The notes beneath the pieces were generated by a model that was not told the DNA's origin, ran no database searches, and saw only the letters and a list, made by a program, of their open reading frames with translations. DNA of 47,873 nt, taken from assembly GCA_015233785.1 (NCBI GenBank), contig JADFWT010000009.1, forward strand, positions 1 to 47,873. The letters are read 5' to 3'. Positions 8,988 to 15,154 of this stretch are shown piece after piece. This stretch comes from Magnetococcales bacterium. Lineage in GTDB: Bacteria > Pseudomonadota > Magnetococcia > Magnetococcales > JADFWT01. Within the stretch, counting starts at the first letter, position 1, and every line of letters starts with the position of its first letter. The translations under genes were made by a program, and so were the position numbers.

Positions 8988-9317
8988 ATGGAGCAGGCAT
9001 ATCAGAAAGTATTCAGGCGAGTCGGCACCGGATCTCAGATTATGGCGGGTCTCAGCTATCTGGGGATTCTGTCATTGGTTCCGTTGGTAGTCTCTCGTGA
9101 CGACACCTATGTTCAGTTCCATGCCCGTCAGGGTGTGTTTCTCTGGATCTGGGAAGTTCTGGCCATCTATAGCTTGGTGATTCCTGGAGCGGGTAAGATA
9201 TTCTTCTCCACCTCCAGCTTTCTCTGCTTTTTCCTGTCGGTTGTTGGGCTTCTGTCGGTTCTTTTGGGACGTGCATGGCGTCTGCCGTTGATTGGTGGTT
9301 GGGCTCAGCGTCTTTAA
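8988..9317 (+). CDS. mamF: MamF, magnetosome membrane protein (DUF4870-like)
   Basis: A 109-residue protein with three hydrophobic segments. Its sequence closely follows the MamF/MmsF family: AGLSYLGILSLVPLVVSRDD, then a Phe-His-Ala-Arg-Gln-Gly motif, and a final Arg-Ala-Trp-Arg-Leu-Pro-Leu-Ile block. MamF is an abundant magnetosome membrane protein that influences crystal size and shape, redundantly with MmsF and Mms6-group proteins. I chose the ATG at 8988 because AGAGGGG lies about 8 bases upstream and the resulting length fits the family; the reading frame remains open upstream to a start at 8907. A paralogue (MmsF-like) is encoded on the other strand at 11712-12050. Finding mamF within the mamK-mamL interval fits Magnetococcus-type gene order. 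Confidence 0.94.
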   Translation: MEQAYQKVFRRVGTGSQIMAGLSYLGILSLVPLVVSRDDTYVQFHARQGVFLWIWEVLAIYSLVIPGAGKIFFSTSSFLCFFLSVVGLLSVLLGRAWRLPLIGGWAQRL

Positions 9318-9375
9318 GGTTAGAGTTGTTCGGCGACGTTATGGATCCGAACTGAGGGTTGTTAGGGATGAAAGT

Positions 9376-9405
9376 ACAAGGCGTTGCTGAATGGCAGCGC
9401 CTTGT
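9376..9405 (+). promoter_or_regulatory. Hairpin upstream of mamL
   Basis: Inverted repeat ACAAGGCG / CGCCTTGT (8 bp, extendable by an imperfect TGC/GCA pairing inside) in the mamF-mamL gap. There is no adjacent T run. Together with the hairpin before mamF, it brackets mamF with RNA structures. A role in attenuation or mRNA processing is inference. Confidence 0.45.
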
Positions 9406-9435
9406 CTGGTCCTTGTTTAAGAGGAGAAATTGGGC

Positions 9436-9654
9436 GTGGGCAGGCTGGTAGTTTCTCTCGTTCTAGCCATTTTGATGTTGGCCTTCGCATCGCAAAACAT
9501 GCACGAGACCAAAGTACGGTTGATCTTTGGTCCGGCTGTTGAAGCGCCGATGATCCTGATTGTCTCTCTTGCCTTTGTCACCGGCTTTGCGGTGGCTATC
9601 TTTGCATTTTTGGTCCGAGGACCAAAGAAGAGCCAATACGAAGACGAGTATTAA
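9436..9654 (+). CDS. mamL: MamL, small magnetosome membrane protein
   Basis: A 72-residue protein with two hydrophobic helices (about residues 4-19 and 38-61) and a short charged tail with RGPKK and then acidic residues. This LapA-like two-helix form, and the place just before mamM, match MamL. MamL is essential for magnetosome membrane formation in Magnetospirillum, where a basic amphipathic tail may bend the membrane. Here the basic patch is short and followed by Glu/Asp, so the tail is less basic than I would expect. A GTG start at 9436 is preferred because the AGGAG ribosome site ends about 9 bases before it; the TTG at 9430 is too close. Confidence 0.88.
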   Translation: MGRLVVSLVLAILMLAFASQNMHETKVRLIFGPAVEAPMILIVSLAFVTGFAVAIFAFLVRGPKKSQYEDEY

Positions 9655-9758
9655 AAAGTCCTGGGGCGTTCTGTGGGCGTGGTATGGCCTATGCATGTCC
9701 ATAAACACATGATGAAATATGAGCTCAACCAGCGCCGATAGCGGAGTTTTTAGGAGCC

Positions 9759-10733
9759 ATGAGGTACGCAAAGTGCGTTGTATGTAATGAGATGGTGGGT
9801 TGGATTGGTCTGTTTGCCAACCTGACGCTCTCCGTTATGAAGCTCTTTGTCGGTGTCATATCCGGCTCCCACGCGCTTGTGGCCGATAGTCTCTATTCGG
9901 CCAAGGATGTCATCACTTCCATTTTGATTATTGTCGGCTTGCGGGTCGCCAACCGTCCCATCGACCAGAAACACCCCTTCGGGCACGGCAAGATAGAGTT
10001 TCTGCTCTCTCTTGTGGTGAGCATGGTGTTGATGGCCATCACCGGCGTTCTGTTCTATTACGCGGCGGATACCCTCATTGAGGGGGCGCATCAGGCCCCG
10101 CATTTAATCGCCCTGTGGACGGCTGGTTTCTCCATGGTGGTCAATCTGTTTCTCCAGTTCTACACCCGTTGTGTAGCGGTGGAGATCAACAGCCCCATGG
10201 TGATGACCCTCTCTAAGCACCATAAGGGGGATAGCCTCTCGTCTCTGGCGGTGATGCTGGCCATTGTCGGCTCACACTATCTGGGAATGGCGTGGCTTGA
10301 TACGGTGGTGGCGTTGGGTGAGAGTGTCCACCTGATTGTTCTCGGTAGCGAGGTGGCGTTTGAATCGTTTAAGGGTTTGATGGACTCAGCGGCCCCGCGC
10401 CATGTGGTGCAGAAGATCAACCGCATTGCCATGGGCATCAAGGGGGTGGAAGAGATTGAGAGCCTGCGTACTCGTCGCATTGGCCAGGAGCTTTGGATCA
10501 CCATGGTGGTGGGGGTCCACTCGGATCTATCGATACGCGATGCAAAGCTGATCAGTAATCGCGTAGAGGAGGAGCTGGCCACCTATGTACCCCATGTGGG
10601 AGATGTTTGCGTCCATTTCTGCTCTCAGGAGGGGTCGGTCCCAGAGTTGGATCTGATCAAGCGGCAGATGGTGCAGATGGGCGAGGAGAGCGTGCGCGAT
10701 ATGGCGTCCATTGAGGATGATCCCCGATATTGA
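9759..10733 (+). CDS. mamM: MamM, magnetosome cation diffusion facilitator
   Basis: CDF-family transporter that brings iron into the magnetosome lumen, acting with MamB. The 324-residue protein starts MRYAKCVVCNEMVGWIGL, as MamM does, with the Cys-x-x-Cys pair. It has six predicted membrane helices. ADSLYSAKD is present in helix 2 and SKHHKGDSLSS at helix 5, giving a Tyr/Asp...His/Asp metal-site pattern typical of MamM rather than of general Zn transporters. The cytoplasmic C-terminal domain is intact (about 210-300). AGGAG lies 4 bases before the ATG. It is the last gene of the run; mamB, which is normally required to stabilise or partner MamM, is not in this window. Confidence 0.96.
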   Translation: MRYAKCVVCNEMVGWIGLFANLTLSVMKLFVGVISGSHALVADSLYSAKDVITSILIIVGLRVANRPIDQKHPFGHGKIEFLLSLVVSMVLMAITGVLFYYAADTLIEGAHQAPHLIALWTAGFSMVVNLFLQFYTRCVAVEINSPMVMTLSKHHKGDSLSSLAVMLAIVGSHYLGMAWLDTVVALGESVHLIVLGSEVAFESFKGLMDSAAPRHVVQKINRIAMGIKGVEEIESLRTRRIGQELWITMVVGVHSDLSIRDAKLISNRVEEELATYVPHVGDVCVHFCSQEGSVPELDLIKRQMVQMGEESVRDMASIEDDPRY

Positions 10734-10758
10734 GCTCGGAACATAGTGGTGACGCAAT

Positions 10759-10795
10759 AAAAAACGGCCCCCTCGGGATTTGGGGGCCGTTTTTT
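10759..10795 (+). terminator. Strong bidirectional terminator after mamM
   Basis: Perfect inverted repeat with an AAAAAACGGCCCCC left arm (10759-10772), a 9-base loop and a GGGGGCCGTTTTTT right arm (10782-10795). A-tract and T-tract on the two sides make it usable from both strands, ending mamM on the plus strand and the 10821-11447 gene on the minus strand. Confidence 0.93.
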
Positions 10796-10820
10796 ATTAT
10801 TGGGGGCCGTCGTTTGAGTT

Positions 10821-11447
10821 TTACTCTCCCAAATCCACCACCTCATCCTCAATATTTTCATCTGGTCCACGCTCCACCACATAATCCAAGCTTTCCAGCG
10901 AGTGGGAAAGGCCATAGGTCATGGTGTAGGGGATCTCGTAGGTCTTGTTGCGAATGCGCATTTCCAGGACACCGCGACGACTCTCTTGCTTCCATAACAC
11001 CCGATACATGGCCATCTTGCCCGGATCACAGGAGAGGCGCAGGCGGATGGAGCGGTTGATCTGGCTGCCGACCTGCATGCCCAAACTGCGGGACATGTGC
11101 GCCGAGCTCCACGACTGGACCAGCTTGATCAGGCTGTTATGAAAGGTGGAGGACATGCCTTGGGAGTTGCCCAGATTGAGCGAAATGGTGGCTGTGCGGC
11201 TAAACTCCAATTCGCTGATCAGCACCCGGTTGCCAAAGCGATTATCCAGCGGTACCTCTTCGGTGGCCAGAATCACCGGCTCATCGGCCATCACATATTC
11301 GCGGATCAGCTCAATCGGTTGGGATTGGCGCTGCTTGCGTCGCGCTTTCATCTCCTTGGCTCGGATCTGTTCCGGCGTTTGCGGCCAGATGAACTTACGG
11401 CCAACCCAGATACCGACAGCAGATGAGGCAACAAGAAGGGGCAGCAT
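10821..11447 (-). CDS. Unidentified membrane-anchored protein in the mms6-type locus
   Basis: A 208-residue protein with one N-terminal hydrophobic segment (about residues 1-20), then a basic KARRKQRQ patch near 33-42. The rest looks soluble and mostly beta-strand with alternating polar/apolar residues, ending in an acidic tail (Glu-Asp-Glu-Val-Val-Asp). I do not recognise the family. It is the third minus-strand gene after mms6 and the mmsF paralogue. In Magnetospirillum gryphiswaldense the mms6 operon continues with mms36 and mms48, so an Mms36-like role is a positional guess only. It converges on mamM and ends at the shared terminator. A 264-base gap to the mmsF paralogue holds no other supported gene. 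Confidence 0.8.
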   Translation of the reverse strand: MLPLLVASSAVGIWVGRKFIWPQTPEQIRAKEMKARRKQRQSQPIELIREYVMADEPVILATEEVPLDNRFGNRVLISELEFSRTATISLNLGNSQGMSSTFHNSLIKLVQSWSSAHMSRSLGMQVGSQINRSIRLRLSCDPGKMAMYRVLWKQESRRGVLEMRIRNKTYEIPYTMTYGLSHSLESLDYVVERGPDENIEDEVVDLGE

Positions 11448-11711
11448 GAGGCGGTCCTTTTGATAGGAATCACTCGATAGGTTCCAATCTCCGAACCATA
11501 TTCAGTTAAGGAGCCTAAAGAACCCTATGAAAAACGTCAACGACAGTCAATAAACATAGGTGAGAACGCGCCTGATTGCAATTATAAAGGCGTGCATGGA
11601 GAGGGGGGGATTGCTGTAAATAAGATTGATTGCTGTTTGTGTTCGTCTGCACCCAAGAAGAAGCGGGTTCTGTCATTGGCTGCCTAGGGCCTGTTGACAC
11701 CTAGAGAGTCA

Positions 11712-12050
11712 TTAACGGCGTCGAATAAAGAGTGATACGCCAGGCAGCCGCCACTTGCGTCCCAGCATCACCGAGGTCATGCCCAAGATGCTCAACGCGC
11801 CAATAGCCAGCACTGAAAAGCTGAAAAACATATGCCCAATGACGGGGATATGCAGGCTGAAGATGGCCAGCATGCCCCACATCCAGATCACCAGTCCTTG
11901 CAAGGTATGGAAGTAGACAAACTCATCTTTTTTATTGATCACCAGCGGTACCAAGCAGAGCACCCCCAGATAGCAGAGCAGCGCCAGCTTATTGGGTGGT
12001 GCCGGGCGACGGTAGACAGCTGGTTGAACTTGACGGACGGTTTTTCTCAT
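11712..12050 (-). CDS. mmsF: MmsF/MamF-family magnetosome protein
   Basis: A 112-residue paralogue of the MamF encoded at 8988-9317. It shares Cys-Tyr-Leu-Gly-Val-Leu-Cys-Leu-Val-Pro-Leu-Val, a (K)KDEFVYFHTLQGLVIWMWG block and the final Arg-Lys-Trp-Arg-Leu-Pro motif. Three hydrophobic segments are visible. The DEFVYFH...QGLVIWMWG segment matches MmsF closely, and the gene follows mms6 as in Magnetospirillum, so I call it MmsF rather than a second MamF. MmsF governs crystal size and cuboctahedral shape in AMB-1. The N-terminus is unusual: a basic, Pro-rich lead of about 20 residues. No good ribosome site is visible before the ATG, so the start is less certain. Confidence 0.88.
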   Translation of the reverse strand: MRKTVRQVQPAVYRRPAPPNKLALLCYLGVLCLVPLVINKKDEFVYFHTLQGLVIWMWGMLAIFSLHIPVIGHMFFSFSVLAIGALSILGMTSVMLGRKWRLPGVSLFIRRR

Positions 12051-12190
12051 GACGGGAGCACAGCAAGGGGATAGAGGGCGTTAATAGATAAAATCACGCC
12101 ACCCCAAACGACACACAATTGAGGTGTGAACGATAAGGGTGGCGCGCGCTTTTTGCAGTGCGATGATGCGGGAGAATCTGCTGAGCAGCT

Positions 12191-12649
12191 CTAGCTGACA
12201 GCGGCTTCCATCTCCACATCGCCACGAGGGCGTTTCATGTAGGTATAGACGCCGACGCCGATGGCGGCGATGGTGCCTACCAGGATCACTGGCCCCCAGG
12301 CTCCCAGGCCCAGCCCAAGTCCCAGGCTGGCTCCACCGTTCCAGATGGTTTTTCCAGCTACGGCCTTGGCGGTTCCGGCCCCTTGGGCGGCGGCTCCACC
12401 CGCTCCGGTACCAGTTGTGGCAGCAGCGGTTCCGGCCCCTGCGGCTCCAGCAGCGGTTCCCTTCATTGCGACAGCCTGCATGGTGGCTCCCTTAGCGGCC
12501 ATGCCGCCCTTGGCACCAGCACCTGCCATACCGGCCTTCGCGCCTGCAGCCCCTTTGGCTGCAAAATTAAACTCCGCTTCCTGTAGGACCATCCCTTTGA
12601 GAGCGGTGGGATCCAATCCAGGTGGAGTCATCATGTTAGGTTGCGCCAT
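12191..12649 (-). CDS. mms6: Mms6-like biomineralization protein
   Basis: A 152-residue protein with a long Ala/Gly/Lys-rich leader, a Leu-Gly-Leu-Gly-Leu-Gly-Leu-Gly-Ala-Trp-Gly-Pro motif at about 110-121, a hydrophobic helix and a short charged C-terminus (KRPRGDVEMEAAVS). The GL repeat running into AWGP and the membrane helix is the hallmark of Mms6, which sits in the magnetosome membrane and binds iron with an acidic tail to template magnetite. The family protein is often found processed to a short C-terminal peptide, and the Ala/Gly-rich leader fits that. The tail here has only three acidic residues, fewer than in the Magnetospirillum protein. A GAGGGA ribosome site precedes the ATG. It is the first gene of the minus-strand unit with mmsF downstream. 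Confidence 0.88.
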   Translation of the reverse strand: MAQPNMMTPPGLDPTALKGMVLQEAEFNFAAKGAAGAKAGMAGAGAKGGMAAKGATMQAVAMKGTAAGAAGAGTAAATTGTGAGGAAAQGAGTAKAVAGKTIWNGGASLGLGLGLGAWGPVILVGTIAAIGVGVYTYMKRPRGDVEMEAAVS

Positions 12650-12799
12650 GGTCTTATTTCCCTCACAAGTAATTCTTTAATTGAAAACCGTTCCCATTCA
12701 GCTCCCAAAACGTAACCCGAGTATTAATACTTGTTTTTGGATTGGTGTCAAGCGTTCTTTTACATCGATATTATATAAATGGGTGAAATAGAATCGAAC

Positions 12800-12829
12800 A
12801 ATAGCCCCCAGTTGGGGCTGGGGGCTATT
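12800..12829 (-). terminator. Hairpin downstream of the hemerythrin gene
   Basis: Perfect 12-bp inverted repeat (AATAGCCCCCAG / CTGGGGGCTATT) with a 6-base loop. Read on the minus strand it lies about 80 bases after the hemerythrin stop and is followed by a weak T-rich stretch. It would insulate the hemerythrin gene from mms6. The 259-base gap otherwise holds AT-rich sequence near 12720-12780 that could carry the mms6 promoter. Confidence 0.7.
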
Positions 12830-12908
12830 GAATTAGTGAAGTGTGGTGGGAGACCTTATCGAATTAATGGAGCGTTAATCCTAATGGAACACCCTCTGCG
12901 AACAGGTC

Positions 12909-13316
12909 CTAGGTGATGTAGTTGACATACGCCATATCTTCGTCATCGATATGGTTGAAGAGCCACCCGCGCAGGAAGGTCATAATCTCCATCATCACCT
13001 GCATGTCGAAGTTATGCGCATCATCTTTCTCCACCCGTTCCAGAATATCGCGTACCTGTTGCTCCAGGTCGGCATGGATCGCCTTGTGTTGCTCCAGATA
13101 GGGGTAGTTGTGCTCTTCGAGGATTTTCTCTTCCCGCCGAAAGTGGAATTCGGTGTAGTCGATCAGCTTGGCAAGGGTCTTAAGCAGCAAGTTCCGCAGG
13201 CTGTCAGTGCTGAGTGAGGGGGCATAGATTTCATTGATAATTTCAACCAGTCGTTGGTGATCCTGGTCGATTTCCGCGTATCCGACGCTCATGGCCGGGG
13301 TCCATTCAAACTGCAT
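12909..13316 (-). CDS. Bacteriohemerythrin, single-domain oxygen-binding protein
   Basis: A 135-residue hemerythrin-fold protein that binds O2 at a non-heme di-iron centre. The ligand pattern is complete: His in DQDHQRLVEIINEIY, His and Glu in YTEFHFRREEKIL, two His in EQHKAIHADLEQQV, and a final His-Ile-Asp-Asp-Glu-Asp block. The start at 13316 (Met-Gln-Phe-Glu-Trp) gives the standard family length and has GAAGGA about 10 bases upstream; the frame stays open to 13406, which would add 30 residues of non-family sequence. Hemerythrins are abundant in magnetotactic bacteria. Its place between mms6 and another Mms-like gene suggests oxygen sensing, storage or delivery in the microaerobic conditions needed for magnetite, but that link is inference. 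Confidence 0.92.
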   Translation of the reverse strand: MQFEWTPAMSVGYAEIDQDHQRLVEIINEIYAPSLSTDSLRNLLLKTLAKLIDYTEFHFRREEKILEEHNYPYLEQHKAIHADLEQQVRDILERVEKDDAHNFDMQVMMEIMTFLRGWLFNHIDDEDMAYVNYIT

Positions 13317-13540
13317 CGCTTCAATTCCTTCACTAGGGTTCTGATTAACAAGTTGCGCCAAGGGGCCATTAATCGGGTCGGTTCCCTTAATTATTGTTCT
13401 TGTCACCCATCTTCCGAACCGTGTGCGATGGCATAAATCCGCGGAGCCATAGTGGCAGTTTCCGATAGATCAAGCGGTATGTAAAGAGTGCTCTGGATTT
13501 TCGTCCATATGCGATGGTACCATGGTAAAGTTACACTCAA

Positions 13541-13574
13541 CACAAATAAGAATCAATATTATTCTACATTTGTG
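13541..13574. promoter_or_regulatory. Dyad in the divergent hemerythrin / Mms-like promoter region
   Basis: An AT-rich interrupted palindrome: CACAAAT on the left pairs with ATTTGTG on the right, and inside them AGAAT pairs with ATTCT around a CAATATT core. It lies in the 360-base region (13317-13676) between divergent genes, about 100 bases before the Mms-like start and 225 before the hemerythrin start. Size and AT-richness are like those of Fur- or FNR/Crp-family operators, but it matches no consensus well enough to name. A 10-bp palindrome ATGGTACCAT lies near 13514. No gene is seen in the gap. Confidence 0.45.
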
Positions 13575-13676
13575 CTGCTATTGTTAAGGGAAGTTGAACG
13601 GCTCATTCATTAATGCCACAAGGTGGTGTTAAGTGCGTTGTATCCATTAACGAATGATTGATAATGTGAGATTACC

Positions 13677-14027
13677 ATGCCTCTTCAAGAAATTGTGACT
13701 ACTCTTATGCCGGGTGAAGCCGTCAAGGTTGTGGGCCCTGGTGTCCTGGAATTTCAGCAGTTGCCGACTGCTGCGGCTATGGCCAAAGCTGGTGGCGGTG
13801 CCGTGGTGGGCAAGGGTGCTGTCGCTGCCGCCGGAACGGGAGCTGTGGTAACCGCCGGTGGCGTCACCACAGCCCAGGCTACCCCCGCCGGCTTGACGTC
13901 CGGTAAGGTTCTGGGGCTCAATCTGGCCAGTTGGAATCCCTGGGTTCTACTGGCGGTGGGTGCGTTTGGCGGCTACCTCTATTATCGTCAAAAAAATAGC
14001 GGACTGGGGCGTTTCTGGCCCGTATAG
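13677..14027 (+). CDS. Small Mms6/MamG/MamD-like membrane protein
   Basis: A 116-residue protein. Residues 1-30 are soluble-looking, then an Ala/Gly/Val-rich region (about 31-75) leads into LTSGKVLGLNLASWNPWVLL, a membrane helix and a short Tyr-Tyr-Arg-Gln-Lys tail. The Leu-Gly-Leu-x-Leu-x-x-Trp-x-Pro core before the helix resembles the GL-repeat plus AWGP motif of the Mms6 encoded at 12191-12649, which the Mms6, MamG and MamD families share. The GL repeat is degenerate (one Gly replaced by Asn, another by Ser), and the C-terminus is basic rather than acidic, so iron binding by the tail is unlikely. I place it in this group without choosing a family. The start ATG at 13677 has only a weak ribosome site. 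Confidence 0.75.
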   Translation: MPLQEIVTTLMPGEAVKVVGPGVLEFQQLPTAAAMAKAGGGAVVGKGAVAAAGTGAVVTAGGVTTAQATPAGLTSGKVLGLNLASWNPWVLLAVGAFGGYLYYRQKNSGLGRFWPV

Positions 14028-14095
14028 GCGGAATGGTTGGCATTGGGGTGCCCATCTACATCTGTCTTCCCCTGTGTCTCCTGCTGCATTAATTA

Positions 14096-14186
14096 AGCGC
14101 ACTTCCTGTGCGTCATTCGTGTGTTGCGATGGCTTTTTGGCATCGGCAAAGCGGTGATGCATATGAGGAAGGGCGCTTTTTTTTTG
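14096..14186 (+). terminator. Possible terminator or structured RNA after the Mms-like gene
   Basis: Left arm AGCGCACTTCC (14096-14106) pairs with GGAAGGGCGCT (14167-14177) with one mismatch, and the right arm runs straight into a nine-T tract. The 60-base loop can form a further GCATC/GATGC stem. Either a long-loop intrinsic terminator or a small structured RNA would look like this. It lies in a 349-base gap (14028-14376) with no supported gene. Confidence 0.5.
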
Positions 14187-14298
14187 TGCTGATATATCAA
14201 TCAGATTATGATTATTAAGTAAAATATATGGATCATCCTTGTGATGGGGTGGGTGGGTGGACAGGGCTGTTTGTTTGTCGAACCTATGGAGCCTATTG

Positions 14299-14328
14299 AT
14301 AACCTATTGAAACTTTTGATAAGGTTAT
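14299..14328 (+). promoter_or_regulatory. Inverted repeat upstream of the rhodanese-like gene
   Basis: ATAACCTAT and ATAAGGTTAT form an imperfect dyad about 50 bases before the start at 14377. The left part also contains CCTATTGA twice in direct orientation, 11 bases apart. It could be an operator or leader hairpin; no known consensus is recognised. Confidence 0.35.
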
Positions 14329-14376
14329 GTGGAATAGCCTCCGATTTTCCCACCAACCATTTGGGATGCGTCGAAT

Positions 14377-15120
14377 ATGGTTCCTCAGAGACGATTCACC
14401 GCCAAACGGCAGGTGTGGCCCCTTAGCAAGCTTCTGCCGGGCTCGGTTCTGCTGTTTCTGATGCTGATGCCGGTCGGTGCGCTCCGGGCAGCGGAGGCAG
14501 CCCCGCAGAGTGACGACGCTTTTCCGGTCAAGCTTCGGCCTTCCCTGCCGTATGTTGAGGTCAAACTACAAGACGGAAAAACCGTGCGGGTGCAGAGGAA
14601 TCAGGATACTGAAGCCTCTATCGATCTCGACTTTGCCTACGTTTCTCGTCCCTGTCCGCCATTTTGTATCCAGCCCATGAAGCTCAGCCCCGGCATTGAG
14701 ACCATCGGTGAGTTGGATGTTTTGGAGTATCTAAAGCGCCTGTCGGCAGGGGATGACACCATTCTTGTGATCGACTCTCGCACCCCCGACTGGCAGTCTC
14801 GTGGCATGATTCCCGGTGCCGTGGCGATCCCTTGGACCAAGCTGCACTTTCGCCATACCGATCGCAAAACCATGTTGGAAATCCTCGAAGTCAATTTTGA
14901 TGTAGCCCAGGAAGAGGATTTTCTCAATTTCGAATACGCCAAGACGTTGGTGTTTTATTGCAATGGCAACTGGTGCGGCCAGTCGGCCACCAATATTCGC
15001 TCGCTGCTGATGGTGGGCTATCCGGCCCACAAGTTGAAGTGGTATCGGGCCGGCATGCAGGGCTGGAAAATGTTGGGTTTGACGACCGTGACCCCTTCCG
15101 GGGAGATCATTGAAGAGTAA
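14377..15120 (+). CDS. Exported rhodanese-like domain protein
   Basis: A 247-residue protein with a signal peptide (basic lead, hydrophobic core at about residues 20-36, small residues at Ala-Glu-Ala-Ala), so it should act in the periplasm. The second half is a rhodanese fold: ILVIDSRTPDWQSRGMIPGA (CH2A-like Asp-Ser-Arg and the Gly-x-Ile-Pro-Gly-Ala motif), then the active-site loop FYCNGNWCGQSATNIRSL with the catalytic-position Cys, and a final Gly-Met-Gln-Gly-Trp motif. A pair of cysteines in RPCPPFCIQP near residue 95 is an extra feature. It may handle sulfur or thiol redox chemistry. It is followed within 35 bases by the GGDEF-domain protein gene, suggesting a two-gene unit. The substrate is unknown. 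Confidence 0.88.
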   Translation: MVPQRRFTAKRQVWPLSKLLPGSVLLFLMLMPVGALRAAEAAPQSDDAFPVKLRPSLPYVEVKLQDGKTVRVQRNQDTEASIDLDFAYVSRPCPPFCIQPMKLSPGIETIGELDVLEYLKRLSAGDDTILVIDSRTPDWQSRGMIPGAVAIPWTKLHFRHTDRKTMLEILEVNFDVAQEEDFLNFEYAKTLVFYCNGNWCGQSATNIRSLLMVGYPAHKLKWYRAGMQGWKMLGLTTVTPSGEIIEE

Positions 15121-15154
15121 GCGCACTGAATGGCGACCGAGGGGCCTATCAACC

